This document shows positions 44,534 to 54,546 of a stretch of 64,000 nt of DNA, piece by piece. Made by a program: the position numbers and the translations under genes. Below the pieces are notes generated by a model. That model saw nothing but the letters and a program-made list of their open reading frames with translations. It had not been told where the DNA came from and made no database searches. The stretch comes from Robbsia sp. KACC 23696 (lineage in GTDB: Bacteria > Pseudomonadota > Gammaproteobacteria > Burkholderiales > Burkholderiaceae): assembly GCF_039852015.1 (NCBI RefSeq), contig NZ_CP156626.1:1212249-1276248 (forward strand). Direction: 5' to 3'. How positions within the stretch are numbered: position 1 is the stretch's first letter; each line of letters begins with the position of its first letter.

Positions 44534-47500
44534 ATGGCAAAGTTTTTTATCGATCGTCCCATCTTTGCATGGGTGATCGCAATCGTGCTGATGATCGCGG
44601 GGATTCTCTCGATCACGCGATTGCCTATTTCGCAATATCCGACCATTGCGCCGCCCGCGGTGCAGTTGTCGGTGACCTATCCGGGCGCGTCCGCGCAGAC
44701 GGTGGAAGACACGGTGACGCAGGTCATCGAGCAGCAGATGAATGGTATCGACCATTTGCTGTACATGGCGTCGACCAGCGACAACTCGGGTAATGCGACC
44801 ATCACGCTGACGTTCGCGGCGGGTACGAACCCGGACATCGCGCAGGTGCAGGTCCAGAACAAGCTGTCGCTGGCCCAGCCGCTGTTGCCTCAGGAAGTGC
44901 AGCAGCAGGGGATCAAGGTCGTGAAGTCCAGCAGCAGCTTCTTGCTGGTGATGGCCTTCGTGTCCGAAGACGGCTCGATGAACAAGACCGACTTGTCGAA
45001 CTACGTCGCGTCGAACATTCAGGATCCGGTCAGCCGTGTGAACGGTGTCGGCCAGGTGCAGTTGTTCGGTTCGCAGTATTCGATGCGGATCTGGCTGGAC
45101 CCGAACAAGCTGAACAGCTATGGACTGACGCCGGTCGACGTGAAGACCGCGCTGACCAACCAGAACGTGCAGATCGCGTCCGGTCAGTTGGGCGGTACGC
45201 CGTCGGTGCCGGGCCAGCAATTGACCGCTGCCATCACCGAAAACGTCCGCTTGCAGACGCCTGAGCAGTTCCGCAACATCATCCTGAAGACGACGACCAC
45301 CGGTGCGACGGTCCGTCTGGGCGATGTCTCGACGATCGGCCTCGGTTCGGAAAACTACAACTTCAACACGAAGTATAACGGGCAGCCCACCGCCGGTTTC
45401 GGTATCCAGCTCGCAACGGGCGCGAATGCGCTCGATACGGCGCAGGCCGTGCGTGACAAGGTGCAGCAGTTGTCGGCGTACTTCCCGCATGGCATGGTCG
45501 TCAAGTATCCGTACGACACCACGCCGTTCGTGAAGCTGTCGATCGAGGAAGTGGTCAAGACGCTGCTGGAAGGTATCGTCCTGGTGTTCCTGGTCATGTA
45601 CCTGTTCCTGCAGAACATCCGCGCGACGTTGATTCCGACGATCGCCGTGCCGGTGGTGCTGCTGGGTACGTTCGCGATCATGCAGGCCGCCGGCTTCTCG
45701 ATCAATACGCTGTCGATGTTCGGGATGGTGCTGGCTATCGGCCTGCTCGTCGACGATGCCATCGTCGTGGTGGAAAACGTCGAGCGGGTGATGGCCGAGG
45801 AAGGTCTCGGGCCGAAGGAAGCCACGCGCAAGGCGATGGAACAGATCACCGGCGCGCTGGTGGGTGTGGCGATGGTGCTGGCGGCAGTGTTCGTGCCGAT
45901 GGCATTCTCGTCCGGTTCCGTCGGCGCGATTTATCGGCAGTTCTCGCTGACGATCGTGTCCGCGATGGCGCTGTCGGTTCTGGTCGCGTTGATTCTGACG
46001 CCGGCACTGTGCGCGACGTTGCTGAAGCCGGTGGAGAAGGGTCACGAGAAGACGACCGGTTTCTTCGGCTGGTTCAACCGTAACTTCAACAAGAGTCGCG
46101 ACGGTACGATCGTCGGCGTGAAGCACATCATTCGCCGCTCGGGTTTCTACTTCGTGCTGTACGGTTTGATCTGCGTCCTCGTGGGCTTCATGTTCTGGAA
46201 GTTGCCGACGTCCTTCCTCCCCGAGGAAGACCAGGGCACGATGTTCGTCATCATTCAGACGCCGCCGGGCTCGACGCAGGAGCGTACCGAAGGCGTGTTG
46301 AAGCAGGTCAACGACTACTTCATGAATGACGAGAAGGACAACGTCGAATCCGTCTTCACCGTCAACGGCTTCAGCTTCGCCGGTCGCGGTCAGAACTCGG
46401 GTCTTGCGTTCGTGCGCTTGAAGGACTGGAGCGAACGGAAGAAGGCAAGCCAGACGATTCAGGCCCTGGTCGGTCGCTCGTTCATGCACTTCTCGCAAGT
46501 GAAGGACGCGATGATCTTCCCGGTGAACCCGCCGTCGATTCCGGAACTAGGTACCGGCGCGGGCTTCGACTTCGAACTGATCGACCAGGCGGCTTTGGGT
46601 CACACGGCGTTGATCGCCGCGCGTAACCAGCTGCTGGGGATGGCGGCGCAGGATCCGATCCTGACGCGCGTGCGCCCGAACGGTCTCGACGATGCGCCGA
46701 CGTACAAGGTCGACATCGACAAGGACAAGGCCAGCGCATTGGGTCTGTCGCTGTCCGATATCGACCAGACGATGTCGATCGCATGGGCGTCGTCGTACGT
46801 CAACGACTTTATCGATCGCGGTCGGGTCAAGAAGGTGTACCTGCAAGGCGCGGCGCCGTTCCGGATGAATCCGGAAGACGTCAACGACTGGTACGTGCGC
46901 AACACGGCCGGAACGATGGTGCCGTTCTCGTCGTTCGCGATGGGGCACTGGACGTACGGTCCGCAGAAGTTGGAACGCTATAACGGCGTGTCGTCGGTCG
47001 AAATCCAAGGTGAAGCCGCAGCCGGCTATAGCTCGGGTCAGGCCATGGCGGAAATGGCGAAGCTGGCGGCCAAGTTGCCGACCGGTATCGGCTACCAATG
47101 GACGGGGCTGTCGTACCAGGAGCAGGCGTCGGGTTCGCAAGCACCGGCACTGTATGCGTTGTCCGTGCTGATCGTGTTCCTGTGCTTGGCCGCACTGTAC
47201 GAAAGCTGGTCGATCCCGTTCTCGGTGATTCTGGTGGTGCCGCTGGGTATTCTCGGCGCGCTGATCGCGACATCGCTGCGGGGCCTGGAGAGCGACGTGT
47301 TCTTCCAGGTGGGCTTGCTGACGACCGTGGGTCTGGCGGCGAAGAACGCGATTCTGATCGTCGAGTTCGCCAAGGATCTGCATGAAGAAGGCATGAGCAT
47401 CTTCGATGCGGCGGTGGAAGCGGTTCGTCTGCGGGTACGACCGATCGTGATGACGTCGATGGCCTTCATCCTCGGGGTGTTGCCGCTGGCGATCAGTAAC

Positions 47501-47719
47501 GGTGCCGGGTCCGGCAGCCAGCACTCGATCGGTACGGGCGTGATCGGCGGGATGTTGACCGCGATCTTCCTGGCCGTGCCGTTGGTGCCGATGTTCTACG
47601 TGGTGATCGCGGGCCGGTTCTCCGAGCACGAGAAGGCGCATCGCGCGGCGGGTACGAGCGGTGGCAATGACGGCAACAACCGCAAGGCCGAGCCGACCGA
47701 CCGGAAGGATGAACACTGA
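44534..47719 (+). CDS. bpeB: RND multidrug efflux transporter, inner-membrane pump (BpeB/MexB/AcrB-like)
   Basis: 1061 residues, the usual HAE1 size. It begins [19 protein letters not shown]; the first periplasmic loop and helices 4-6 hold [18 protein letters not shown] with the proton-relay aspartates; the second half repeats the layout ([20 protein letters not shown]). The basic tail is Gly/Asn/Lys-rich. It drives drug export with proton motive force, with the adaptor and the OprM-like channel. It starts 19 bases after bpeA. Confidence 0.97.
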   Translation: MAKFFIDRPIFAWVIAIVLMIAGILSITRLPISQYPTIAPPAVQLSVTYPGASAQTVEDTVTQVIEQQMNGIDHLLYMASTSDNSGNATITLTFAAGTNPDIAQVQVQNKLSLAQPLLPQEVQQQGIKVVKSSSSFLLVMAFVSEDGSMNKTDLSNYVASNIQDPVSRVNGVGQVQLFGSQYSMRIWLDPNKLNSYGLTPVDVKTALTNQNVQIASGQLGGTPSVPGQQLTAAITENVRLQTPEQFRNIILKTTTTGATVRLGDVSTIGLGSENYNFNTKYNGQPTAGFGIQLATGANALDTAQAVRDKVQQLSAYFPHGMVVKYPYDTTPFVKLSIEEVVKTLLEGIVLVFLVMYLFLQNIRATLIPTIAVPVVLLGTFAIMQAAGFSINTLSMFGMVLAIGLLVDDAIVVVENVERVMAEEGLGPKEATRKAMEQITGALVGVAMVLAAVFVPMAFSSGSVGAIYRQFSLTIVSAMALSVLVALILTPALCATLLKPVEKGHEKTTGFFGWFNRNFNKSRDGTIVGVKHIIRRSGFYFVLYGLICVLVGFMFWKLPTSFLPEEDQGTMFVIIQTPPGSTQERTEGVLKQVNDYFMNDEKDNVESVFTVNGFSFAGRGQNSGLAFVRLKDWSERKKASQTIQALVGRSFMHFSQVKDAMIFPVNPPSIPELGTGAGFDFELIDQAALGHTALIAARNQLLGMAAQDPILTRVRPNGLDDAPTYKVDIDKDKASALGLSLSDIDQTMSIAWASSYVNDFIDRGRVKKVYLQGAAPFRMNPEDVNDWYVRNTAGTMVPFSSFAMGHWTYGPQKLERYNGVSSVEIQGEAAAGYSSGQAMAEMAKLAAKLPTGIGYQWTGLSYQEQASGSQAPALYALSVLIVFLCLAALYESWSIPFSVILVVPLGILGALIATSLRGLESDVFFQVGLLTTVGLAAKNAILIVEFAKDLHEEGMSIFDAAVEAVRLRVRPIVMTSMAFILGVLPLAISNGAGSGSQHSIGTGVIGGMLTAIFLAVPLVPMFYVVIAGRFSEHEKAHRAAGTSGGNDGNNRKAEPTDRKDEH

Positions 47720-47720
47720 T

Positions 47721-49325
47721 ATGAAGAAACAACAATCGTGGACGGGGCAGTCGGCAGCGGAAGGCCGCACGGCGCGCCATCGCCCGGCATCCGTCGTCTC
47801 GGCCGGCGTGCTGGCCGTGATGACGGTGGCGGTACTCGGCGCCTGTACCTTGGCGCCGAAGTATCATCGTCCGGCATCGCCGGTACAGGCGGGCTACCCC
47901 ACCGGTGGTCCGTATGACACGCAGCCGCCGGCGCAGCAGTCGGCCACGCAGGTTGCGGCCGCGGATCTGGGCTGGAACGAGTTCTTCACGGACCCGCAGC
48001 TCAAGCAGCTGATCGGGATGGCGTTGAAGAACAACCGTGACCTGCGGGTCGCGGTGTTGAACGTCGTGGCATCGCGTGAGCAGTACCGCATCGAGCGTGC
48101 GGCGCTGTTCCCGACCTTGACGGCGGAAGGCAACGGCACGCGTACCCGCACGCCGGCCGACTTGACGTACACGCGTCAGCCGACGGTGAGCAACACCTAT
48201 CAGGCGCTGGGTAACGCCCAGTGGGAGCTCGATTTCTTCGGCCGCGTCCGTAGCCTGAGCAATGCCGCGTTGCAGACCTACCTGGCGACGGCGGAAGCCC
48301 GCAAGGCAACCGAGATCTCGCTGGTCTCGCAGGTTGCCGTGCAATTCCTGACCGTGCGGGCGTACGACGCGCAGCTGGCGGTCACGCAGAACACGTTGAA
48401 GACGGCGGGCGAGTCGTATCGCATCGCGAAGCTGCAATTCGACAACGGCGTGGGCAGCGAGCTGGACCTGAAGCAATCGGAAGGGGTCGTCGATCAGGCG
48501 CAGTCGAATCTGCAAGCGCAGATCCGGTCGCGTGCGCAGGCGCTCAATCAGTTGCAACTTCTGGTGGGCGCGCCGTTGCCTGACGATCTGGCGCAACCGT
48601 TGCCGCTGGACAAGCAGGGCATCATCGCCGATATCCCGGCCGGCTTGCCGTCGGATCTGCTGATGCGTCGTCCGGACATCGTCGAAGCCGAGAACAAGCT
48701 GCTGTCGCAAAACGCCAATATCGGCGCGGCGCGTGCGGAGTTCTTCCCGAAGATCACGCTGACCGGTTCGGCCGGCGCGGCGAGTGCGTCGTTGGGCCAG
48801 TTGCTGAAGCCGGGCCAGGCGTACTGGAGCTTCGGACCGTCGATCTCCTTGCCGATCTTCTCCGGTGGCCAGAATCTGGCGAATCTGCATTACACGGAAG
48901 CCGAGAAGAACATCGCGGTCGCCAATTACGAGAAGGCGATCCAGACGGCGTTCCAGGAAGTGTCCGATGGTTTGGCGGCGCGTGGGACGTATGATCTGCA
49001 GATCGATGCCTTGCAGCGCTATGTCTCCTCGCAGCAGACTTACCTCGATCTGTCGGAGCTGCGCTACAAGAGCGGTACCGACAGCTATCTGAACGTGCTG
49101 ACGGCGCAAACCAATCTGTACACGGCGCAGCAAACGCTCGTCAGTGCGCAGCAGGCGCGCGATTCGAATCTGGTGCAGTTGTACCAGTACCTCGGCGGCG
49201 GCTGGTTGGCCCACACCGGCGACACGCCGCGTGCGCCCGACAGCGATCCGGATTGGGGTGTCGATCAGTACGGCAATCCGCTGAAGCATGCGGACGACAA
49301 GGCAGGTCAGACCGCCGCGAAGTAA
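47721..49325 (+). CDS. RND outer-membrane lipoprotein (OprM/NodT family)
   Basis: 534 residues. The lipobox is VLGACTL (about 40-46). Repeated OEP motifs are seen: LRVAVLNVVASREQYR, WELDFFGRVRSL, and in the second half QNANIGAARAEFFPKI and SISLPIFSGGQNLANL. It forms the trimeric outer-membrane channel of the pump. It starts one base after the pump's stop, so is coupled. In the B. pseudomallei naming this would be OprB. The operon ends in a strong terminator. Confidence 0.95.
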   Translation: MKKQQSWTGQSAAEGRTARHRPASVVSAGVLAVMTVAVLGACTLAPKYHRPASPVQAGYPTGGPYDTQPPAQQSATQVAAADLGWNEFFTDPQLKQLIGMALKNNRDLRVAVLNVVASREQYRIERAALFPTLTAEGNGTRTRTPADLTYTRQPTVSNTYQALGNAQWELDFFGRVRSLSNAALQTYLATAEARKATEISLVSQVAVQFLTVRAYDAQLAVTQNTLKTAGESYRIAKLQFDNGVGSELDLKQSEGVVDQAQSNLQAQIRSRAQALNQLQLLVGAPLPDDLAQPLPLDKQGIIADIPAGLPSDLLMRRPDIVEAENKLLSQNANIGAARAEFFPKITLTGSAGAASASLGQLLKPGQAYWSFGPSISLPIFSGGQNLANLHYTEAEKNIAVANYEKAIQTAFQEVSDGLAARGTYDLQIDALQRYVSSQQTYLDLSELRYKSGTDSYLNVLTAQTNLYTAQQTLVSAQQARDSNLVQLYQYLGGGWLAHTGDTPRAPDSDPDWGVDQYGNPLKHADDKAGQTAAK

Positions 49326-49415
49326 GAAAGCGTCTGTGCGGCGCCGAGCCGTGGCACGCGGGGGATCGACGGTTTGGTCGCCCCGTGTACACTGATCGGT
49401 CCGCGAGCGCGCGCT

Positions 49416-49454
49416 CAGCCCGTGTCACGCAAGTGGGACGGGCTGTTTTGTTTT
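49416..49454 (+). terminator. Rho-independent terminator of the efflux operon
   Basis: CAGCCCGT (49416-49423) pairs with ACGGGCTG (49438-49445), followed by TTTTGTTTT. The perfect stem and T-tract make a strong terminator about 90 bases after the OprM-like gene. Confidence 0.88.
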
Positions 49455-49484
49455 GTGCGTCGGAGCAACAAGAGGCCTATGACG

Positions 49485-50375
49485 ATGAAATTGATTTCGG
49501 AACACCGCGCCTTCGGCGGTATTCAGCGCTTTTATGAACACTCGTCCGAGACCATCGGCCTGCCGATGCGCTTCTCGGTATTCCTGCCGCCATCGGTCGT
49601 CGACCGCCATACGGGCGCGGTTGCCGCAGCCGATGCGACCGTCAAGGTGCCGGCCTTGTTTTATCTCGCCGGCCTGACCTGCACCGAAGAAACGTTCCCG
49701 ACCAAGGGCGCCGCGCAACAGCACGCCGCGCGGCATGGTCTGGCGCTGATCGCACCGGATACGAGTCCGCGCGGCGCTAATCTGCCCGGCGACAGCGATG
49801 CCTGGGATTTCGGTGTCGGCGCCGGCTTTTATCTGGATGCGACCGTCGCGCCGTGGTCGGCGCACTATCGGATGTATTCCTATATCGTCGACGAACTGAC
49901 CGCCTTGGTCGCCGCGCAGCTGCCGGTGGATGGCGCGCGTTTCGGGATCTTCGGCCATTCGATGGGTGGCCATGGCGCGCTGGTGCTGGGGCTGCGTCAT
50001 CCGGCGCTTTTCCGGACGATTTCCGCTTTTGCGCCGATCGCCTCGCCCAGTCAATGTGCGTGGGGGCAGAAAGCCTTCACCGGCTATCTGGGGGCGGATC
50101 GAAGCACCTGGGCGGCATACGACGCGACCGCTTTGATCGAGCAGGGCAAACGCAGTGCGAACGGCACGCCGATCCTGATCGATCAAGGACTCGCCGATAA
50201 GTTTCTCGCCGATGGGCAGTTGCAACCGGAGCGCTTCGAAGCCGCGTGCCGGCTTGCCGGTCAGGCTCTGACCGTGCGTCGGCAGCCGGGCTATGACCAC
50301 GGCTATTACTTCATCTCATCGTATATCGCCGATCACATCGATCATCACGCGGCCTTGCTGAAGGCCGTGATCTAA
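49485..50375 (+). CDS. fghA: S-formylglutathione hydrolase
   Basis: 296 residues. KLISEHRAFGGIQRFYEH begins the esterase-D fold; the nucleophile elbow is GIFGHSMGGHGAL (Ser), with the acid in LIDQGLADKFL and the histidine in GYDHGYYFISSY; the pattern GLTCTEETFPTKGAAQ is typical. It hydrolyses S-formylglutathione in glutathione-dependent formaldehyde detoxification. AGAGG at 49471-49475 lies 9 bases from ATG 49485; ATG 49479 is only 3 away. The adhC dehydrogenase that usually adjoins it is absent here. Confidence 0.94.
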   Translation: MKLISEHRAFGGIQRFYEHSSETIGLPMRFSVFLPPSVVDRHTGAVAAADATVKVPALFYLAGLTCTEETFPTKGAAQQHAARHGLALIAPDTSPRGANLPGDSDAWDFGVGAGFYLDATVAPWSAHYRMYSYIVDELTALVAAQLPVDGARFGIFGHSMGGHGALVLGLRHPALFRTISAFAPIASPSQCAWGQKAFTGYLGADRSTWAAYDATALIEQGKRSANGTPILIDQGLADKFLADGQLQPERFEAACRLAGQALTVRRQPGYDHGYYFISSYIADHIDHHAALLKAVI

Positions 50376-50402
50376 TCGGCGCGTAAGCCGACCGTCGATG
50401 TG

Positions 50403-50426
50403 AAAAGGCCCTGGAACGTCAGGGCC
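50403..50426 (-). terminator. Terminator after znuB (minus strand)
   Basis: GGCCCTG (50407-50413) and CAGGGCC (50420-50426) form a 7-bp stem with loop GAACGT; on the minus strand TTTT (complement of 50403-50406) follows. It lies just after znuB and also after the convergent fghA. Confidence 0.6.
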
Positions 50427-50435
50427 CGATGTGGC

Positions 50436-51293
50436 TCAGTGATGATGCGCATGATCATGCCCGTGCCCGTCGTTGGTCGCGGGCCCTTCGGGGGCGGCGC
50501 GGGTGCTACGCGCCTTGGCGATCAGCACGCTGATCAAATACATCGCGCCGCTGACGGCGGTGATCCAGAAGCTGGTCGGCCAATCGGTGTAGAAGGCCAG
50601 CGTGATGCCGGCCCAGGCGCTGATCAGCGCCAGCACCGTGGCCAGCACGATACCGCGTCCCAGCCGGGGCGTCAGCAATTGCGCGGCAGCGGCCGGGCTG
50701 ACCATCAGCGTAAAAATCAACAGCACGCCGACGATCTGCGTCGCCAGCGCGGTGGCCAGTGCGACGATGCCGAGGAACAGCATCGACATGCCGCGCAGCG
50801 AGATGCCTTTTGCTTCCGCCAGTTCCGGCTGCAGCGTCGCGAAAATCAGGCGACGCGAAATCAGCGCCAGCGCCAGCAGTGTCACGATGCCGAGCAGCGC
50901 CAGCGCCATCAGCGTGCGATCGTCGACGCCGAGCACGTTGCCGAACAGCAGCGCCGTGACCTGACCCGCATACGACGTGAAAAACCGCATGAAAAGCATG
51001 CCGGTGCCGAGCGATAGCGCGAGGATCGTGCCGATGGCCACGTCGCGGCCCGACAGTTTCTCGCCCAAGGCGCCCATGCCGAGACCGGCGAGCAAGGTAA
51101 AGCCGACGATGCCGGTCAGTGGCGACAAGCCGAGCAGCACCGCGCCGGTGGCGCCGGTAAAGCCGACGTGCGCCAGCGCATGGCCGGCGAAGGTCTGGCC
51201 GCGCAGAACGAGGAAGTAGCCGACGACGCCCGCCACCACCGCGACGATCCCGGCCGCCGCGAAGGCGTGGCGCATGAAATCGAACTCAAGCAT
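50436..51293 (-). CDS. znuB: Zinc ABC transporter permease (ZnuB-like)
   Basis: 285 residues with about eight membrane helices, ABC-3 family. HALAHVGFTGATGAVLLG, LLFGNVLGVDDRTLM and the conserved MVSPAAAAQLLTPRLG segment are typical. The end carries a His/Asp-rich tail (GHGHDHAHHH) that could bind metal. With ZnuC and ZnuA it imports zinc. It overlaps the end of znuC by 8 bases on the minus strand. Confidence 0.9.
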   Translation of the reverse strand: MLEFDFMRHAFAAAGIVAVVAGVVGYFLVLRGQTFAGHALAHVGFTGATGAVLLGLSPLTGIVGFTLLAGLGMGALGEKLSGRDVAIGTILALSLGTGMLFMRFFTSYAGQVTALLFGNVLGVDDRTLMALALLGIVTLLALALISRRLIFATLQPELAEAKGISLRGMSMLFLGIVALATALATQIVGVLLIFTLMVSPAAAAQLLTPRLGRGIVLATVLALISAWAGITLAFYTDWPTSFWITAVSGAMYLISVLIAKARSTRAAPEGPATNDGHGHDHAHHH

Positions 51294-52131
51294 GGTGGTG
51301 CGCGTCCTTTTCCATCAATTGACTGCCCGACATCACGAAAATGCGGCCCTGGATGCGCATGACATCGATCGGCGCACCGTAGAGGCGGCTGAGAATCGGT
51401 GCCGTGATGACATCGTCGACGGTGCCGAGCGCGGCGGCGCCGCTGCCCAGATACAGCACGCGATCGATCGCGCCGAGCAGCGGGTTCAGTTCGTGTGCGG
51501 TGAATAGCGTCGTGATGCCGAGCGTGCGGGTGACGTCGGTCACCAGATCGACCACTGATTGTTGCCGATGCGGATCGAGGCTGATCAGCGGTTCGTCCAG
51601 CAGCAGGATCCGCGGCTTGCCGATCAGGCATTGCGCGAGCAGCAGGCGCTGGCGCTCCCCGCCCGACATATCGCCGATCGCCCGATCCGCGAGCTTGCGC
51701 GCGCCGACGATATCGAGCGCATCGTCGACGGCCTGGCGCTGTGCTTCCGCGCGCGCGCCACGTCCGAAGCGGGCCGCCAGCGACGGCCAGCCCCACCGTT
51801 GACCGTCGACGACACAGGCGACGAAATCGCGCCCGGAGATGCGTTGCGCCGCCTGCATCGCTCGTACTTGCGGCATATAGCCGATGCGCGACAGGCCGGC
51901 CGCGACCGGCGCGCCGAACAGGGAAATGCTGCCGGCGGTGGCGGGCACCAGGCCCAGCAGCGCGCGCATCAGCGTGGTCTTGCCGGCGCCGTTCGGGCCT
52001 AGGACGCCGATGAATTCGCCCGGCTCGATCGATAGGGAGACGTCGTCTAGGACGCGCCTGCCCGCGAGCGTAATGCTGAGGTGATCGATACCGATCGCCG
52101 GCGCGCCGGCGTTTTCTGATGCTGCTTGCAT
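51286..52131 (-). CDS. znuC: Zinc ABC transporter ATP-binding protein (ZnuC-like)
   Basis: 281 residues. Walker A is GPNGAGKTT, the signature SGGERQR, Walker B ILLLDEPLISLDPHRQ, with the switch histidine after LFTAHELNP. It powers ZnuB import of zinc. The order is znuA-znuC-znuB on the minus strand, with 1 base between znuA and znuC. The last residues (EKDAHHHA) are His-rich. Confidence 0.92.
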   Translation of the reverse strand: MQAASENAGAPAIGIDHLSITLAGRRVLDDVSLSIEPGEFIGVLGPNGAGKTTLMRALLGLVPATAGSISLFGAPVAAGLSRIGYMPQVRAMQAAQRISGRDFVACVVDGQRWGWPSLAARFGRGARAEAQRQAVDDALDIVGARKLADRAIGDMSGGERQRLLLAQCLIGKPRILLLDEPLISLDPHRQQSVVDLVTDVTRTLGITTLFTAHELNPLLGAIDRVLYLGSGAAALGTVDDVITAPILSRLYGAPIDVMRIQGRIFVMSGSQLMEKDAHHHA

Positions 52132-52132
52132 A

Positions 52133-53155
52133 TTACGGCGCGTGTTTCAGCGCATTGTCCAAGGCGTTCAATTGATTCAACATCCATTGTGGATAGCTGA
52201 CTCCAGGCGGTTCGGTCTCCGTGACCGGCACCACCGGCACGCCCGCCTGCTTCGCCACTTGCTGCAAGCGGCGACTCATTTGGTCGGACGTTTGCGCATT
52301 GTAGATCAACACCTTGGTTTCCTTGGCTTTCAGGCCCTGTTCGAAACGCGCCACATCGCTGGCGGCGGGCTCGGTCTCGTTCATCACGGCGAGCTGGAAG
52401 CGCTGATTCTGCATGTCGAGGCCGACCGCCTGCGCCATATAGCCGAATACCGGCTCGGTGGCGCTGACCTTGATGCCGGCGTAACGCGCACGCATCGCCG
52501 CGACTTGCGTGACGATGGCTTGTTGCGCGTCGAGCGTCTGCTGCAGGCGTTGACGGTACTCCGGCGCATGGGCCGGGTCATGCGCCTGCAGATAGGCGCT
52601 GATCGCCTTGGCCAGCGCCGGCATCGTCGCCGGATCGTACCAAAGATGGGGGTTGTCGCCTTCGTGCTTGCCCAATACGTCGGCGGCGACGATCTGCTGG
52701 CGCGCGCCGCGCGGCGATGCCGACAGCAGCTTCAGCATCCAGGGGTCGTAATCGATGCCGTTATAGACGACGAGATCGGCGGCGGACAGCGCGCGCGCGA
52801 CCGACGGGCTGGCCTCGAAGCTATGCGGGTCCTGATTGGGATTCGACAGAATGCTGTCCACGCGAACATGGCTGCCGCCAAGCGCGCGTACCAGATTGCC
52901 GTAGAAATTCTCGGCGGCGACCACGCGTAACGGCGCAGCGGGTGCAGCGGTCGGAGCGGTGGCGGCCGTCGATGCAGCAGCTGTCGGCGCGGCAAAGGCG
53001 GCGGGCGCCGATACCAAGGCGGCGACGCCGAGGCCGACGGCAACGCTCACGCGGCGCATCAGCCGCGTGCTTGCGTCAAGGGGCGTGGGGCGGCGTTGCG
53101 AGGAGACGGACGGTAACGAAGCGGCGACGGCAAAGCGAGGACGATTGACGGGCAT
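52133..53155 (-). CDS. znuA: Zinc ABC transporter substrate-binding protein (ZnuA-like)
   Basis: About 340 residues, cluster A-I (ZnuA/TroA) fold. A signal region (MRRVSVAVGLGVAALVSAPA) is near the N-terminus, then Ala-rich linker; zinc ligands in NPNQDPHSFEAS, GDNPHLWYDPATMPAL and NETEPAASDVARF, with ATEPVFGYMAQAVG. It captures zinc in the periplasm. The signal starts at ATG 53059; ATG 53155 is chosen as the longer alternative because it lies just after the Zur box, but neither has a clear ribosome site. Confidence 0.9.
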   Translation of the reverse strand: MPVNRPRFAVAASLPSVSSQRRPTPLDASTRLMRRVSVAVGLGVAALVSAPAAFAAPTAAASTAATAPTAAPAAPLRVVAAENFYGNLVRALGGSHVRVDSILSNPNQDPHSFEASPSVARALSAADLVVYNGIDYDPWMLKLLSASPRGARQQIVAADVLGKHEGDNPHLWYDPATMPALAKAISAYLQAHDPAHAPEYRQRLQQTLDAQQAIVTQVAAMRARYAGIKVSATEPVFGYMAQAVGLDMQNQRFQLAVMNETEPAASDVARFEQGLKAKETKVLIYNAQTSDQMSRRLQQVAKQAGVPVVPVTETEPPGVSYPQWMLNQLNALDNALKHAP

Positions 53156-53181
53156 GGTATCGAGGATGGGCTGGAGCGACG

Positions 53182-53199
53182 AATGTAATAATATATCAT
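53182..53199 (-). promoter_or_regulatory. Zur box upstream of znuA
   Basis: AATGTAATAATATATCAT matches the Zur-box pattern (AATGTTATAATATAACAT) at 16 of 18 positions, 26 bases before the longer znuA start. It implies zinc-dependent repression by Zur; the zur gene is not in the window. Confidence 0.75.
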
Positions 53200-53404
53200 A
53201 ACCTTCAAGTGCGTCTACAGATCGGCTGAGACAGGCTGTAATCGACGCATTGCGCATCACAGCGCGTTGTTGCGTAGACTCTGCGATGGAGCCCACGGAA
53301 ATACCGGGCTCGCGGGTAGCGCGTCCGCGCCGCGGGCCGCGGCTGCAGCGGGTGCGAAGGGTGCGGGGATCGGGCGAAGCGAAGGAGGCGGAGTGGGGAA
53401 GACG

Positions 53405-53842
53405 ATGTCGGCGGGCGTGCTGTTATTGAACGAGCGCGCGGAAATCCTTTTATGCCACGCCACGGAAACCGACCATTGGGATATCCCCAAAGGGATGGCG
53501 GACCCCGGTGAGCTGCCGCGCGATGCGGCGCTGCGCGAGCTGTGGGAGGAAACGGGGCTCGTGCTCGCCGGTGCGGGACTCAGTGATCTGGGCGTCTATG
53601 CCTATCGGAGCGACAAATCGTTGCATCTGTTCGCGCAACGCGTCGCCAGCGAGGACATCGATATTGGTGCGTGTATTTGCACGTCGCTCTTCCCGAGCCG
53701 AAGGAACGGCCGCATGATTCCGGAAATGGACGAATTCGCGTGGATTGCGCTGGACGCGGTGCCGCGGTACACGGGGCGCAACATGGCGCGGGTCCTGCGC
53801 GACGACGTCAAGCTGCGCGATCTATACCGGCGACTGGCCTGA
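53405..53842 (+). CDS. Nudix hydrolase
   Basis: 145 residues. The Nudix box is complete: GMADPGELPRDAALRELWEE followed by TGL fits GX5EX7REUXEEXGU. It likely cleaves a nucleoside diphosphate linked to another group; the substrate is unknown. ATG 53405 begins just before the first beta strand (SAGVLLLNERAEILLC); the upstream frame is Ala/Gly-rich without similarity. It is convergent with the GlsB-type gene. Confidence 0.88.
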   Translation: MSAGVLLLNERAEILLCHATETDHWDIPKGMADPGELPRDAALRELWEETGLVLAGAGLSDLGVYAYRSDKSLHLFAQRVASEDIDIGACICTSLFPSRRNGRMIPEMDEFAWIALDAVPRYTGRNMARVLRDDVKLRDLYRRLA

Positions 53843-53844
53843 GT

Positions 53845-53867
53845 GGCAGCCCTCGGACGGGGCTGCC
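53845..53867. terminator. Hairpin between convergent Nudix and GlsB-type genes
   Basis: GGCAGCCC (53845-53852) pairs with GGGCTGCC (53860-53867). No clear T-tract follows on either strand. Confidence 0.35.
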
Positions 53868-53874
53868 GGAGGCA

Positions 53875-54126
53875 TTATGTGCGACGGCGCACGATGCCGT
53901 AGAGGACGAGCAGAACGATCGCGCCGATGATCGATGCGATCCAGCCGGCACCCTGGCCCGGTGCATACCAGTGCAGCGCGCGCCCGACATAGCCGGCGAC
54001 GACGGAGCCGGCGATACCGAGGACGATCGTCCATAAGAGGCCCATCTTATCGTCGCCCGGCTTCAACGCGCGGGCAAGCAGCCCGACGATCAGGCCGACG
54101 ACCACGGTTCCGATAAAAGAAAACAT
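53875..54126 (-). CDS. GlsB/YeaQ/YmgE-family small membrane protein
   Basis: 83 residues, three hydrophobic helices. SFIGTVVVGLIVGLLARALKPG and the later LLWTIVLGIAGSVVAGYVG match the transglycosylase-associated/GlsB family, often induced by stress; role unclear. AGGAG lies about 10 bases before ATG 54126. The upstream open frame to 54459 has no similarity. Confidence 0.88.
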   Translation of the reverse strand: MFSFIGTVVVGLIVGLLARALKPGDDKMGLLWTIVLGIAGSVVAGYVGRALHWYAPGQGAGWIASIIGAIVLLVLYGIVRRRT

Positions 54127-54546
54127 GACGGCGCCACTCCTTTCCATATAAGGGATCGCTCTATCTTGCCATAAGCAACCATTTGCGGTGGACGCGGTGC
54201 GTGTCGCCGCGCCGAAACATCGCGCAGCGTTACGCAAACGGTCGGGCGGTCGCGCCGACCACCCCGCGTACCGGCTAGGCGAAATCCCATTCAGCTTACG
54301 AACTTTCGTAGCGCTGCCGACCGCGCGTTCTGCATAAAATAGGGGCTTGTCAGTGCTAAGGATGACGAAGCAGTAAAGCCGTGCGGGCACGTTTTCCGGT
54401 CCTGCGTCGCGGTGCGCCAGGCGGCGACGCGCTGTCCGTCGCCGATGGCGCTGCGTCATTTTTACGCGCTACGTCCGGTGCAGGTTGTCGATGCACCATC
54501 CCGCGCGTCCGAGCGCGCGCATACATCGATCAAGGAGGCGCACCGC
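54127..54546. other. Gene-free region between divergent genes
   Basis: 420 bases. On the minus strand TTATAT (complement of 54144-54149) may be the -10 of the GlsB-type gene. On the plus strand TAAAAT near 54336 may be a -10 of the ligase-like gene. No gene is supported; the ligase-like frame is open from 54412 but its upstream codons lack family similarity. Confidence 0.4.

Noticed and set aside
44138-46498. Minus-strand open frame of 786 codons opposite the RND pump
   Set aside because: His/Arg/Gln-rich without domains or a ribosome site; shadow of the strongly biased pump gene.
47493-49289. Minus-strand open frame of 598 codons opposite the OprM-like gene
   Set aside because: Arg/Gln/Leu-rich low-complexity translation with no recognisable domain; shadow of the real plus-strand gene.
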